A DNA stretch of 64,000 nucleotides from Anderseniella sp963700735 (GCA_963700735.1 CAVOYR010000002.1:62001-126000), one strand, 5' to 3'; shown: positions 1 through 8,437, counted from the stretch's first letter. A program made the numbers and translations. The notes: a model not told the origin generated them from the sequence alone.

Positions 1-79
1 TGCCATGCCCTCAGCGCATGGCGGCTGGCCGGGTGCCCCAATCCACAATTGCCATGAACTGTGATTTATTGCCGCCTCC

Positions 80-1297
80 ATGAAACCAGAAATCCTGTCA
101 GATCCCGTCGCCGAGACGACAGCCGTCCGCCCCCGCGCGCCCTATGGCATCCTTATCGCCATGGCCGCCGTCGGCCCGCTGGCGCTCAACATCTTCATTC
201 CCTCGATGCCCGGCCTGCAGGCCACGTTCAACACCACGCCCGGCATCGTGCAGTTGACGTTAAGTGTCTATCTGGCAGGTCTTGCCCTGTGCCAGTTGCT
301 CTATGGCCCGCTGTCGGACCGCTATGGCCGCCGCCCCATGCTGATCGCCGGCATGGTGCTGTTCTCCGTTGCCAGCATTGCCTGCGCACTGGCCACCAGT
401 ATCGAGATGCTCATCGTGGCCCGCTGCGTTCAGGCAATCGGCGGGGCATCCGGCATGATCCTGTCGCGGGCCATCGTGCGCGACATGTTCTCGCGTGAGC
501 GCTCCGCCTCCGTGCTCGGCTACATCACCATGGCCTGGGTCGTCGCGCCCATGGTTGCACCCCTGATCGGCGGCATCCTCGACCAGTACTTCTCGTTCCG
601 GGCCAGCTTCTGGCTGCTCGCCCTCATCGGCACGCTGGTGGCGGCAGGGGCTGTGTGGTCGCTGCCGGAGACGAACGCCAACCTGCAACCGAAGGCCGCG
701 CTGATCCGCACCCGCCTGTACGCCGAACTTCTGCGCAATCGCGATTTCCGCGGCTACACCGCCACCATGTCGGCAGGTGCTGCGGTGTTCTTCATCTATC
801 TGGCCGTGGCGCCCTACATCATCATCACCGAGCGCGGCTTCAGCCCGGTCCACTACGGCATGTGGACCATCGCGGCAGCACTGGGATACATGGCCGGCAA
901 CTTCGCCTCGGGCCGTTTTTCCGAACGCCTCGGCAATGACCGCATGATCTCCATCGGCAACTGGCTCACGCTCGGCGGCACCACGGGCATGCTGGTACTG
1001 GCGATTGCAGGGTTCATCCACCCGGCGTCGCTGTTCGTGCCCATGGCGCTGAGCGCCTTCGGCAATGGCCTGACCATTCCCAACGCCCTGACCGCCGCCA
1101 TCTCGGTGGACCCGAAGAACATCGGCTCGGGCGCAGGGCTCGCGGGCTTCATCCAGATGACAATCGGTGCCGTCGCCTCGCAGTCGGTCGGCTATGCGCA
1201 AGGCACCTGGCACCACACCGGCTTCTGGGCCATGGCGGTGTTCGCCATCCTCGCGCTTGTCAGCAACCCCTCCCGGCGCGGCAGACCTCAGCAGTAG
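80..1297 (+). CDS. Bcr/CflA-type MFS drug exporter
   Basis: A 405-residue inner-membrane protein with about twelve hydrophobic segments. The loop between helices 2 and 3 reads GPLSDRYGRRPM (near residues 73-84), the MFS motif A in the form typical of Bcr/CflA drug:proton antiporters; the length is normal for that family. By family it would export small hydrophobic drugs or metabolites; the substrate cannot be read from sequence. No clear Shine-Dalgarno lies before the ATG at 80, but the first helix follows about 25 residues in, as expected. The 3' end overlaps the convergent gene at 1288 by about ten bases. The 79 bases before it show no gene. Confidence 0.88.
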   Translation: MKPEILSDPVAETTAVRPRAPYGILIAMAAVGPLALNIFIPSMPGLQATFNTTPGIVQLTLSVYLAGLALCQLLYGPLSDRYGRRPMLIAGMVLFSVASIACALATSIEMLIVARCVQAIGGASGMILSRAIVRDMFSRERSASVLGYITMAWVVAPMVAPLIGGILDQYFSFRASFWLLALIGTLVAAGAVWSLPETNANLQPKAALIRTRLYAELLRNRDFRGYTATMSAGAAVFFIYLAVAPYIIITERGFSPVHYGMWTIAAALGYMAGNFASGRFSERLGNDRMISIGNWLTLGGTTGMLVLAIAGFIHPASLFVPMALSAFGNGLTIPNALTAAISVDPKNIGSGAGLAGFIQMTIGAVASQSVGYAQGTWHHTGFWAMAVFAILALVSNPSRRGRPQQ

Positions 1298-1593
1298 ACC
1301 TTGCCGCACTCCTCAATGCGGAACTTGGTCGAGTTGCTGTCACGCTCGATGTCGAAGTCGCGCCCGTCGGTGCAGTGCACCTTCGCCTTCACGGCCATGT
1401 CCGCTCCTTCGCCCTTCACCTCTTCAGCGACGTAATATTCCACCTTGCAGAACTGCTGTTCGAGCAATTGCTGCTCCACAAGCTGTTTCCACACCGGTGT
1501 CTGGGCGTGGCCCACCGGTGCAAGGCTCAAGGCCCCGGCCATCACGGCGCTCAGCAGCATCAGGCGAGGCAAGGTTTGAATGGATCTGGTCAT
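1288..1593 (-). CDS. Small secreted cysteine-containing protein
   Basis: Predicted 101-residue protein of unknown function. It begins with a typical Sec signal peptide (MTRSIQ, then a hydrophobic run, cleavage likely after GHA-Q), so it should be periplasmic or secreted. The mature part has four cysteines (FCKVEYY, VHCTDG, EECGKVYC), which suggests disulfides. The ATG at 1593 is chosen because GGAGA lies nine bases upstream; a longer reading frame starts at 1614 but lacks a ribosome binding site. It converges on the MFS gene with a short overlap. No family recognised. Confidence 0.6.
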   Translation of the reverse strand: MTRSIQTLPRLMLLSAVMAGALSLAPVGHAQTPVWKQLVEQQLLEQQFCKVEYYVAEEVKGEGADMAVKAKVHCTDGRDFDIERDSNSTKFRIEECGKVYC

Positions 1594-1744
1594 TGGCGAA
1601 AGTCTCCTGGGCAATTGTCATCCTGGTTGATGTGACCAGTGTCGCCCCATGGCGGCCGCCCTGCATTGACAGGGATCAAGCGGCCCCGCAGTTGCGGCAA
1701 CAAGGCCTTTGCAGCCCGCCCGCGGGCAGGCATAGTCTCGACCC

Positions 1745-2140
1745 ATGAACAAGGATTCGACTGAAGCCCCGCGGGGCGCCCTCACCATGCGCGTCATTGC
1801 CATGCCCGCCGACGCGAACGCCGCCGGCGACGTTTTCGGTGGCTGGGTCATGGCCCAGATGGACCTTGCCGCCGGCATCCGCTCCAGCGAGCGCGCCTCC
1901 GGACGCGTCGTCACGGCCGCCATCAACGCGTTGTCGTTCAAGCTGCCGGTCAAGATCGGCGACACGCTCGAGCTCTACACCGACGTGGTCAAGGTTGGCC
2001 GCACCTCGATGACCATCGACGTCGAGGCCTGGGCCCAGCGCTACCTCACCCGCAACAAGGTAAAGGTCACCGACGCCGACTTTGTCATGGTCGCCGTCGA
2101 TGCCGAGGGGCGCCCGCGCGAAGTGCCCGCCGAAGAGTAG
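1745..2140 (+). CDS. Acyl-CoA thioesterase, YciA-like hotdog protein
   Basis: A 131-residue single hotdog-fold protein that would hydrolyse acyl-CoA to free acid and CoA in the cytosol. The segment MPADANAAGDVFGGWVMAQM near residues 18-37 matches the helix and active-site region of the YciA/BACH family, where the Asp and Asn in this motif sit at the CoA site; the length fits bacterial YciA. It is a single gene followed two bases later by the convergent DUF1428 gene. Acyl-chain preference cannot be inferred. Confidence 0.87.
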   Translation: MNKDSTEAPRGALTMRVIAMPADANAAGDVFGGWVMAQMDLAAGIRSSERASGRVVTAAINALSFKLPVKIGDTLELYTDVVKVGRTSMTIDVEAWAQRYLTRNKVKVTDADFVMVAVDAEGRPREVPAEE

Positions 2141-2141
2141 C

Positions 2142-2489
2142 CTACTCCTCCACCACCATCTCGAAGCCGCCATAGATCATGCGCTTGCCGTCGAACGGCA
2201 TGTCTTCCATCTTCATGCGCTCGTCTTCCATCATCTTCGCCCAGCCCTCGTCGCGGGCCTTCTTCGATGGCCACACCACCCACGAGAACACAACCGTCTC
2301 GTCGTCCGCCTTCTTCACGGCCATCGGAAACGATGTCAGCTTGCCGTCGGGCACATCATCGCCCCAGCACTCGACCAGCTTCGATGCACCAAACTCCTTG
2401 AACATCGTCGCGGCCCGGCGGGCATGGTCCACGTACTTCTGCTTGTTGGCATTCGGCACGGCGGCCACAAATCCATCAACGTACGTCAT
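2142..2489 (-). CDS. DUF1428 family protein
   Basis: A 115-residue cytosolic protein of the DUF1428 family (YbaA-like, ferredoxin-like fold), recognised from MTYVDGFVAAVP at the start, LVECWGDDVPDGK in the middle and FSWVVWPSK in the second half. No biochemical role is established for the family. It is the last gene of a minus-strand set with tetR, an SRPBCC gene and a VOC remnant, so it is probably under the same TetR-type repressor. The ATG at 2489 has AGGAGAACAAGAG just upstream, a good ribosome binding site. Confidence 0.82.
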   Translation of the reverse strand: MTYVDGFVAAVPNANKQKYVDHARRAATMFKEFGASKLVECWGDDVPDGKLTSFPMAVKKADDETVVFSWVVWPSKKARDEGWAKMMEDERMKMEDMPFDGKRMIYGGFEMVVEE

Positions 2490-2504
2490 CTCTTGTTCTC
2501 CTTT

Positions 2505-2636
2505 TCACTCACCGTTGAACGCAGCCCGCACGGCTGCAATGTCGATCTTCTTCATATGCATCATCGCCTGCATGGCCCGGCCTTGGAGCCCGCCATCAAG
2601 GCACCAGCAGGTCCTGACTTTCGATTGCAGTTTCAC
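2505..2636 (-). pseudogene. VOC (PhnB-like) gene with internal deletion
   Basis: A 43-codon frame, too short for ordinary gene callers. It starts at GTG 2636, behind a strong GAGGAGG, with VKLQSKVRTCW, which is how PhnB-like VOC proteins begin, and ends with AMQAMMHMKKIDIAAV, which is how they end. The roughly 100 residues between, with the metal ligands and the beta-alpha-beta modules, are missing, and the junction stays in frame. It lies between the SRPBCC gene (12 bases away) and DUF1428 (15 bases), so the operon once held an intact VOC member. The short product is unlikely to be an enzyme. Confidence 0.7.
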
Positions 2637-2648
2637 GACAGGTCCTCC

Positions 2649-3110
2649 TCACAAGCCCTTGGCAAGTTCTTCAAGCTGGTCAGCCGCCGCGCCCCAGCCT
2701 TCGTGAAATCCCATGGCCTCGTGCTCGGCCTTCAACTCAGCCTTCCAGTGCTGCGCCACGGCGGTGTACTTCGTCCGGCCGCCGCCTGCGTCTTCCAGCG
2801 TCACATGCGCCACCATGAACGGCTTCCCCGACGGCTTCCACCCGGGCACGAACGCATCGGAGAACACGAACCGCCTGCCCGGCTCAACCGCCAGCACCAC
2901 GCCGGTGTTGGCAAATTCCTCACCATCGGGGCCGTGCATCACGCTGGAGAATTCACCGCCCGGCGTCAGATCAAGCCGCACGTCCGTGACGTACCAGGGC
3001 TTGGGGCAGAACCACTTCTCCAGCAGGCTCGGCTCGCTCCAGCATTGCCAGACCTTGTCGCGTGGCGCGTCCATGACCCGCTCCAGCCTCAACTCGTGTG
3101 CATCGCTCAT
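2649..3110 (-). CDS. SRPBCC (AHSA1/START-like) domain protein
   Basis: A 153-residue protein of the SRPBCC superfamily, AHSA1 type: it opens with ELRLERVMDAPRDKVWQCWSE, the usual first strand and helix, and continues with WYVTDVRLDLTPGGEF and HVTLEDAGGGRTKYT. The fold forms a hydrophobic ligand pocket; the ligand is unknown. Its ATG overlaps the 3' end of the tetR gene by four bases, so the two are translationally coupled. Together with the VOC remnant and DUF1428 it forms a small TetR-regulated operon of a kind common in rhizobia, possibly for detoxification (inference). Confidence 0.85.
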   Translation of the reverse strand: MSDAHELRLERVMDAPRDKVWQCWSEPSLLEKWFCPKPWYVTDVRLDLTPGGEFSSVMHGPDGEEFANTGVVLAVEPGRRFVFSDAFVPGWKPSGKPFMVAHVTLEDAGGGRTKYTAVAQHWKAELKAEHEAMGFHEGWGAAADQLEELAKGL

Positions 3111-3712
3111 GTCGTCACTCCTTTCTTGAACAACAAACTCACATACCGCTTAAGGTGATCGACCGACTGGACCGCGATTTCCGGTCCGCCCCTGGCCTTC
3201 GCCAGGATGAACGCGCCCTGCAACACCGCCTGCGTATGCAGGGCCAGGCTGGCCGCATCCCATCCGTCCGGCTCGATGCCGTACGTCTGTATGGCCGCCT
3301 CGATGTCCTGCCCGATCACGGCGGCATGCTTGCTGATCGTTATGTCGCAGGCGTCGCGGATGGCCGGCGCGCTCTGGTAGGCTTCCTGCACCATCGTGCC
3401 GACGAGACAGGTGAACTCGCTCACCTCACCGGCCAGGATCTCGCGGCGGAAATCGATGTAGCCCAGAACCCGCTCCAGCGGGTCGTCGAGCTGCCGGTAG
3501 GCTTGCGCGGCAAAGAAGGCCGAGGTCATCTCGTCCCAGTGGCGCGCTGCCTCCACACCCAACTGCTCCTTGCTGGCGAAATGATGAAAGAACGCACCCT
3601 TCGTCACGCCCGCCTGCTTGCACAGGTCATCCACCGACGTCGCCGCGAATCCCCTTTCGCGCACCATGGCCACTGCGGCCTCCATCAACTTGTCTCGCGC
3701 CGTCGCTTTCAT
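3107..3712 (-). CDS. TetR/AcrR-family transcriptional regulator
   Basis: A 201-residue repressor. The N-terminal helix-turn-helix is clear: AAVAMVRERGFAATSVDDLC followed by AGVTKGAFFHHFASKEQL, the standard TetR recognition helix. The C-terminal ligand domain is not assignable. It is first in the operon with SRPBCC, VOC remnant and DUF1428. The start at 3712 is preferred over the ATG at 3718 because the promoter's -10 ends six bases upstream, making 3712 the likely +1 and the message leaderless. The palindrome between -35 and -10 is the obvious autoregulatory operator. Confidence 0.9.
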   Translation of the reverse strand: MKATARDKLMEAAVAMVRERGFAATSVDDLCKQAGVTKGAFFHHFASKEQLGVEAARHWDEMTSAFFAAQAYRQLDDPLERVLGYIDFRREILAGEVSEFTCLVGTMVQEAYQSAPAIRDACDITISKHAAVIGQDIEAAIQTYGIEPDGWDAASLALHTQAVLQGAFILAKARGGPEIAVQSVDHLKRYVSLLFKKGVTT

Positions 3713-3718
3713 GCTCAT

Positions 3719-3746
3719 AACATACCAACCGGTCGGTATGTGTCAA
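3719..3746 (-). promoter_or_regulatory. tetR promoter with operator in the spacer
   Basis: Read on the minus strand, TTGACA (3746-3741) and TATGTT (3724-3719) are separated by 16 bases. A 20-bp palindrome with one mismatch, cataccaacc/ggtcggtatg, occupies 3721-3740, covering the spacer and most of the -10. This is the classic layout for TetR-type autorepression: a bound dimer would block RNA polymerase. The predicted transcript starts on or within a base or two of the ATG at 3712. Confidence 0.72.
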
Positions 3747-3865
3747 TCCTCCTCTGGTGGAAGGTGGCATGCGGTTTGCAGCCAGCCCAACCGGCTACGA
3801 CACAGGCCAGCAGCCTGTCCGGTTTTGGCGCGGACACAAGCGGCCAGGATTGAAAAGGCGACCCC

Positions 3866-6247
3866 ATGACAGGTCAGATATCTCTTGAAACCGCAGAGAT
3901 CAGCATCGGCGAGGCAGACGGCGTCGTTTACATCCCCATCGTGCGGACGGGCGATCTGTCGGGCGCCGTCAACATCGAGTGGGCCACCACCAACGACACC
4001 GCCACCACGGCCGACTATGCGGGCACGTCCGGCATCGCCCGCATGGCCGCCGGTCAGGACCGCGTCCTGATCGCCGTCTCGATCACCAACGACAACGTGC
4101 GCGAAGCAACCGAAACGTTCGTCCTGTCCATCATCAACGTGGACTCGGGCTTCCTGCAGTTTCCCCGCACGTCCCGCATCGAGATACTTGATGATGAAAG
4201 TCCGGTCACCGATCCGGCGGAGCCACCACTCGTGTCAGACTATGAGGTGGACCAGCAGGCCATCATCACCGGGTTGACCCAACCGATTGCCTTCGAGTTC
4301 CTGCCTGCCAATGACCGGCTCATGGTCGTGGCGGAGAAAAGCGGACTGATCGAAGTATACAACACCGCCACCGGCCAGCTGAGCTCCACGCTGCTGGACC
4401 TGCGCGGTGAAGTGAACAACGTCCAGGATCGGGGGTTGCTGGACATCGCCTTCCACCCCGATCTTGATAACAACCCCTATCTCTATGCCTTCTACGTGGT
4501 TGACCCGTCGCAAACCCAGGGGCGGACCGGCAATGCTGGCCCTGATGGTGCCGGCAACCGCTACTCCCATGTCGCCCGCTTCACTCTCGACGAAGCAACT
4601 GGCTACACCACCGTTGTGGCAAATTCCAAGGTCGTGCTGCTCGGTGGCGCCGGCACGTCCCTCAGTGACATTTCCGGCGGCGGCGCCATCGACTCCACGT
4701 CCAACCTGACAATCCGGGCATCAGACATCAACCCCACGACCGGCGAATACATTCAGGACTACATCAAGGTTGATTCCCGCTCGCACGCTGGCGGATCGAT
4801 CGAATTCGGACCCGACGGTGCACTGTATGTGGCGACCGGCGACGGCACCTCGTTCAATGCCACCGATCCACGCACGGTCAGCGTACTGGACACGGACTCG
4901 CTGGCCGGCAAGGTCCTGCGGGTAGACCCGCTGACCGGACGCGGTCTTGCGGACAATCCGTTCGTCGAACCCGGCACCGATCTGAACTCGAATGCTGCCA
5001 AGGTCTATCAGCTTGGCTTCCGCAACCCGTTCTCGATGAGCTTCGATGCCGAAGGCCAGCTGATCGTCACCAACACGGGCTGGAACACCTATGAAGCCTT
5101 GTTCAAGGGCGGCCCCGGCGCCAACTTCGGCTGGCCGTTCTACGAAGGTGGCGACAAAGGCACACTCCTGCAGACCAACGGTTACAAGAACTTGCCGGAG
5201 GCACAGGCCTTCTACGCTGCAGTGGCGCGCGGCGATATCGAGATCACCGCGGCTTTCCGCGCCTTCGGCCATGCCTCATCTGTTCCGGGTTTCCAGGTGC
5301 AAGCCATTTCCGGCGCCGACGACATCATCAATTCGGGTCGCTACCCCGACGCGCTGCAAGGCCACTACATCTTCACGGACGTGAGCCAGGGTGAAGTGTT
5401 TTCAGTCGACATCAATGACCGCCGGGACGTGCAGTTCCTGTACAAGACAGACAATGGCTTCGGACCGGTACACCTGAAGCAGGGTCCCGACGGCTATATG
5501 TACTACGCCGATCTGGTAACCGGACAGATCGGCCGCCTGCTCATCACGGACCCGTCTGGCGAAATCGGAAACTTCGTCAACGACAACCCGGCCGCGAACC
5601 AGGAACTCACCGGCACTGCGGGCATTGACGCCTTCGTGCTTGAAGGCGCCACGAACGACTATGGCTACGGCCTGACTGCAGATCAGACCGGTATTGTTGT
5701 CTGGCAGGGCAGCCGCTTTGACATTCTGCGCAACTTCGAATTCATCGAGTTCGCCGATGAACTGGTGGATGTGCGTCCGCTGCTTCAGCCGCCGTCAGGA
5801 AACGTCATCGACGACATTGCAGGCGTAACGCAGTTCGTCGACGGACCAACCGCAGACGACACCTTTGCGGTCAACGATGTGTCCACGAACTATGGCTGGG
5901 GCCTGACGCAGGACCAGCAGGGCATCGTTGTCTGGTCCGGCAGCAATTTCGACATCCTGACCAACGTCGAGACCTTGCAGTTCACCGACAGGTCCATTGA
6001 CCTCACCACCTTCTTCGATGGTGGCGGCGGCAATGACGGATCGGTGGCAGACATCGCCAACCAGACACAGTACCTGCAGGGAACCTCAGGCACGGACATC
6101 TTCGTGATTGACGGCACCTCCACCGACTACCAGTGGGGCCGCACCGCAGATGACCAGGATCATGTCGTGTGGGGTCCGACCGGGTTCGACCTGCTGTACG
6201 ACTGGGAACAGATCAGGTTCAACGACACGGTCATCGACCTCGTCTGA
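3866..6247 (+). CDS. Calx-beta / glucose-sorbosone dehydrogenase-like protein
   Basis: A 793-residue multidomain protein. Residues 1-115 form a Calx-beta domain (VYIPIVRTGDLSGAVNIEW, ending ILDDES). Residues about 130-565 resemble the six-bladed PQQ-dependent glucose/sorbosone dehydrogenase fold: ITGLTQPIAFEF, HPDLDNNPYLYAFYV, HAGGSIEFGPDGALYVATGD, QLGFRNPFSMSF and NFGWPFYEGG are its blade signatures. Residues about 580-793 are three diverged copies of a 60-70-residue unit (DYGYGLTADQTGIVVW, NYGWGLTQDQQGIVVW, DYQWGRTADDQDHVVW). There is no N-terminal signal peptide, so export by a C-terminal type I signal is possible. It is a single gene; whether it binds PQQ or oxidises sugar is untested. 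Confidence 0.8.
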   Translation: MTGQISLETAEISIGEADGVVYIPIVRTGDLSGAVNIEWATTNDTATTADYAGTSGIARMAAGQDRVLIAVSITNDNVREATETFVLSIINVDSGFLQFPRTSRIEILDDESPVTDPAEPPLVSDYEVDQQAIITGLTQPIAFEFLPANDRLMVVAEKSGLIEVYNTATGQLSSTLLDLRGEVNNVQDRGLLDIAFHPDLDNNPYLYAFYVVDPSQTQGRTGNAGPDGAGNRYSHVARFTLDEATGYTTVVANSKVVLLGGAGTSLSDISGGGAIDSTSNLTIRASDINPTTGEYIQDYIKVDSRSHAGGSIEFGPDGALYVATGDGTSFNATDPRTVSVLDTDSLAGKVLRVDPLTGRGLADNPFVEPGTDLNSNAAKVYQLGFRNPFSMSFDAEGQLIVTNTGWNTYEALFKGGPGANFGWPFYEGGDKGTLLQTNGYKNLPEAQAFYAAVARGDIEITAAFRAFGHASSVPGFQVQAISGADDIINSGRYPDALQGHYIFTDVSQGEVFSVDINDRRDVQFLYKTDNGFGPVHLKQGPDGYMYYADLVTGQIGRLLITDPSGEIGNFVNDNPAANQELTGTAGIDAFVLEGATNDYGYGLTADQTGIVVWQGSRFDILRNFEFIEFADELVDVRPLLQPPSGNVIDDIAGVTQFVDGPTADDTFAVNDVSTNYGWGLTQDQQGIVVWSGSNFDILTNVETLQFTDRSIDLTTFFDGGGGNDGSVADIANQTQYLQGTSGTDIFVIDGTSTDYQWGRTADDQDHVVWGPTGFDLLYDWEQIRFNDTVIDLV

Positions 6248-6320
6248 CCCGTTCGTCAGCGTCTGCACGCTCCCCGACATCGAACAGGGCCGGCCAGCAC
6301 CGGCCCCCGGCAAGAGCGGC

Positions 6321-6644
6321 CTACCAGCCGCTTTTCACGTAGGCATCACCCACGCCAAGGCTGCGGAATTCAGCCTTCCAGCTTTCCGCCTCGCCGCGGA
6401 TGTAGGGGCCTTGCACGGCACACCACCAGCCGGGACGGAAGTTCGGATAGTCGTCGGTGCGCACCACTTCCGCGCCAAGCCGCCGTGCCCGCTTGCGTGC
6501 GGCAGAGCGCGACTGGAAACAGCCGCCAATGGCGAAATACTCACCGGCAATGCCGTCGGATGCCTGGGCAGGCGTGGTCGAGGTTACGGCCGCACCGGCC
6601 AGTAATGCGAAAGCAGCGGCGGCGGGGATCAATGTCTTGAACAT
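6321..6644 (-). CDS. Secreted SPOR-like small protein
   Basis: A 107-residue protein with a Sec signal peptide (MFKTLIPAAAAFALLAG..., cleavage near AQA-S). The mature part looks like one SPOR-type repeat: FAIGGCFQSRSAARKRARRL, an acidic middle, then WWCAVQGPY and a C-terminal DAYVKSGW that resembles the last SPOR strand. SPOR domains bind denuded peptidoglycan glycan strands; here that is inference from pattern. Two cysteines, in GGCF and WWCAV, could pair. It is convergent with the sorbosone-dehydrogenase-like gene and faces away from the BtuF-like gene. Confidence 0.6.
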   Translation of the reverse strand: MFKTLIPAAAAFALLAGAAVTSTTPAQASDGIAGEYFAIGGCFQSRSAARKRARRLGAEVVRTDDYPNFRPGWWCAVQGPYIRGEAESWKAEFRSLGVGDAYVKSGW

Positions 6645-6726
6645 GGCAAGTCTCCGTCATTGTTGTGGGGCAGTCGGGCTGATGCTGCTGCAGTCTGCCT
6701 GAATGGGTGATGAACGCAACGGCAAC

Positions 6727-7518
6727 TTAGACGTGTTGCTGTTGCCAGGATGTGACAATCCTCACAAGCGCATCCAGCCCGTCGGTCAGCGCTGCCGGCC
6801 CCGGTTGCAGGATCAGCGGCGACTTGATCTCGTGCAATTGCCCGTCGCGCACCGCCGGTATCGCGTCCCACCCCGCCCGCGCCGCCACCTTGCCGCCCAT
6901 GAACTTCTTGCCGCACCACGACCCGATGATGATGTCAGGTGCTGCCGCGATCACGTCGCCGGGCTGGATGATCCGGTCCTTCGCCGCCTGCTGGACCCGC
7001 AGATGCGCGAAGCAGTCCTCGGCCCCCGCCACCTCGATCAGCTCCGACACCCAGCCGATGCCGGTGATCATCGGCTCGTCCCATTCCTCGAAATACACCC
7101 GTGGCCGCAGCCTGGGCGCTGATGTCTTGAGCGCCGCGATCCGGCTGCGCCAGCCTGCCACCAGGGCCGCCGCTTCCTCGCGCGCATCCACCATCGCGCC
7201 CAGCGTCTGCACCATGTCAAGGATGCCCTGCACATCGCGCTGGTTGAAGCAGTGTACCGCAATGCCATGCCGGATAACGTCCGCCGCGATGTCGGCCTGC
7301 AGGTCCGAGAACGCCAGCACCAGATCCGGCTTCAGCGCCAGGATCTTGTCGGTGTTGGCCGAGGTGAACGCCGCCACGCGCGGTTTCTCCTTGCGCACCC
7401 GCGCCGGCCGCACGGCATAGCCCGTCACGCCCGCAATCAGGTGATCGCGCCCCATCAGGTACAGCGCCTCGACAGTTTCCTCGGTCAGGCACACGATGCG
7501 TTCGGGCGGATAGGCCAA
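6727..7518 (-). CDS. BtuF-like cobalamin/siderophore-binding protein
   Basis: A 263-residue protein of the periplasmic-binding-protein class III fold (PF01497): PPERIVCLTEETVEALYLMG at the start, KPDLVLAFSDLQ, PRVYFEEWDEPMITG and APDIIIGSWCGKKF are typical positions of BtuF-like proteins that bind vitamin B12 or Fe-chelates for ABC import. It has no signal peptide and no in-frame upstream extension able to provide one, and no permease or ATPase gene lies nearby. It may therefore be a cytosolic relative of unknown role rather than an importer subunit. It is downstream of the SDR gene on the same strand, with a repeat in the gap. Confidence 0.78.
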   Translation of the reverse strand: MAYPPERIVCLTEETVEALYLMGRDHLIAGVTGYAVRPARVRKEKPRVAAFTSANTDKILALKPDLVLAFSDLQADIAADVIRHGIAVHCFNQRDVQGILDMVQTLGAMVDAREEAAALVAGWRSRIAALKTSAPRLRPRVYFEEWDEPMITGIGWVSELIEVAGAEDCFAHLRVQQAAKDRIIQPGDVIAAAPDIIIGSWCGKKFMGGKVAARAGWDAIPAVRDGQLHEIKSPLILQPGPAALTDGLDALVRIVTSWQQQHV

Positions 7519-7528
7519 CTCATTCTTC

Positions 7529-7580
7529 CCTTGTCGCGCAATTGGTCCGGAAACCAGCTCCCGCTTCCCGGATTGCGCTC
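7529..7580. repeat. 52-bp dispersed palindromic repeat, copy 1
   Basis: An imperfect palindrome of 52 bases between the SDR stop and the BtuF-like start. A second copy, the same length and orientation relative to its genes, is at 32392-32443. The ends are complementary (gcgcaac against gttgcgc in the copy at 32 kb) with a further ccgg-containing inner arm. It fits the short interspersed palindromes common between genes in Hyphomicrobiales; its role is unknown. Confidence 0.7.
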
Positions 7581-8358
7581 AATAGTACCCCTCCGCCGGC
7601 CCCTTGTACTCCATCAGCGTGTTGCCGCCGTCCGCCACGATCAGCTGGCCCGTCACGAAGCTCGCCTCTTCGCTGGCCAGGAACACCGCAACATGCCCGA
7701 TCTCGTCCGCCGTGCCGGGCCGGCCGATGGGCGCCTGCTGGCCCGCGAACACTTCCTCCGGGCTCGACGAGGGCGTCTCGATCCACCCCGGCCCGATGCC
7801 GTTCACTGTGATGTTGTATTCCGCCAGCTCGATCGCCTGCGCCCGCGTCATGCCCATGATGCCGGCCTTGGCGGCGGAATAGATCGTGCCCTTGGGATTG
7901 CTCACCAGTGGCCCCGTCACCGAGCTCATGTTGACGATGCGGCCATAGCGGCGCTCGATCATCCCCGGCACCACCGCGCGCGTCACCTTGAACACCGTGG
8001 TGATGTTGATGTCCATGCCGCGCCGCCACTGCGCGTCCGGTATCTCGTGCACCAGCCGCGACGGCTCGTCGTGACCGGTCTGCACCATGCCGGCATTGTT
8101 GACTACGATGTCGATGGGACCGAGTGCTGCCTCCACCGCCCGCACCAGCGCGTTGACCTGCTCTGTCTCCACCAGGTCCGCCACGTGCGCAATCGTACCA
8201 TCGCCCAGGTCCTTCGCCCGCTCGTGGATGCGCGGCGTGGTCGACGTTACAGCCACCTTCGCGCCCGCCGCCTTCAGCAGCCGCGCGCACGCAAACCCGA
8301 TGCCGCCCGCGCTGCCCGCCCCCGTCACCAGCGCCACCCTGTCCTTCACGCCTGCCAT
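7579..8358 (-). CDS. Short-chain dehydrogenase/reductase
   Basis: A 259-residue classical SDR, cytosolic, using NAD(H) or NADP(H). The Rossmann glycine motif is slightly expanded, TGAGSAGGIGFA; NNAG is present (VVNNAGMVQTGH), followed by SSVTGP with the catalytic Ser and YSAAKAG with the catalytic Tyr and Lys. The ADGG near the C terminus is the usual family end. The ATG at 8358 has AAGGG eight bases upstream; the longer GTG start at 8367 lies in that site. Substrate unknown. The next gene on the strand is the BtuF-like protein. Confidence 0.9.
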   Translation of the reverse strand: MAGVKDRVALVTGAGSAGGIGFACARLLKAAGAKVAVTSTTPRIHERAKDLGDGTIAHVADLVETEQVNALVRAVEAALGPIDIVVNNAGMVQTGHDEPSRLVHEIPDAQWRRGMDINITTVFKVTRAVVPGMIERRYGRIVNMSSVTGPLVSNPKGTIYSAAKAGIMGMTRAQAIELAEYNITVNGIGPGWIETPSSSPEEVFAGQQAPIGRPGTADEIGHVAVFLASEEASFVTGQLIVADGGNTLMEYKGPAEGYY

Positions 8359-8437
8359 CTCACGCACCCTTGAATTGCCATGCTTGCCTGATCATGTTGC
8401 TCTCAACCGCATAGTCAACCCGGAGACCGCTCGTCCC

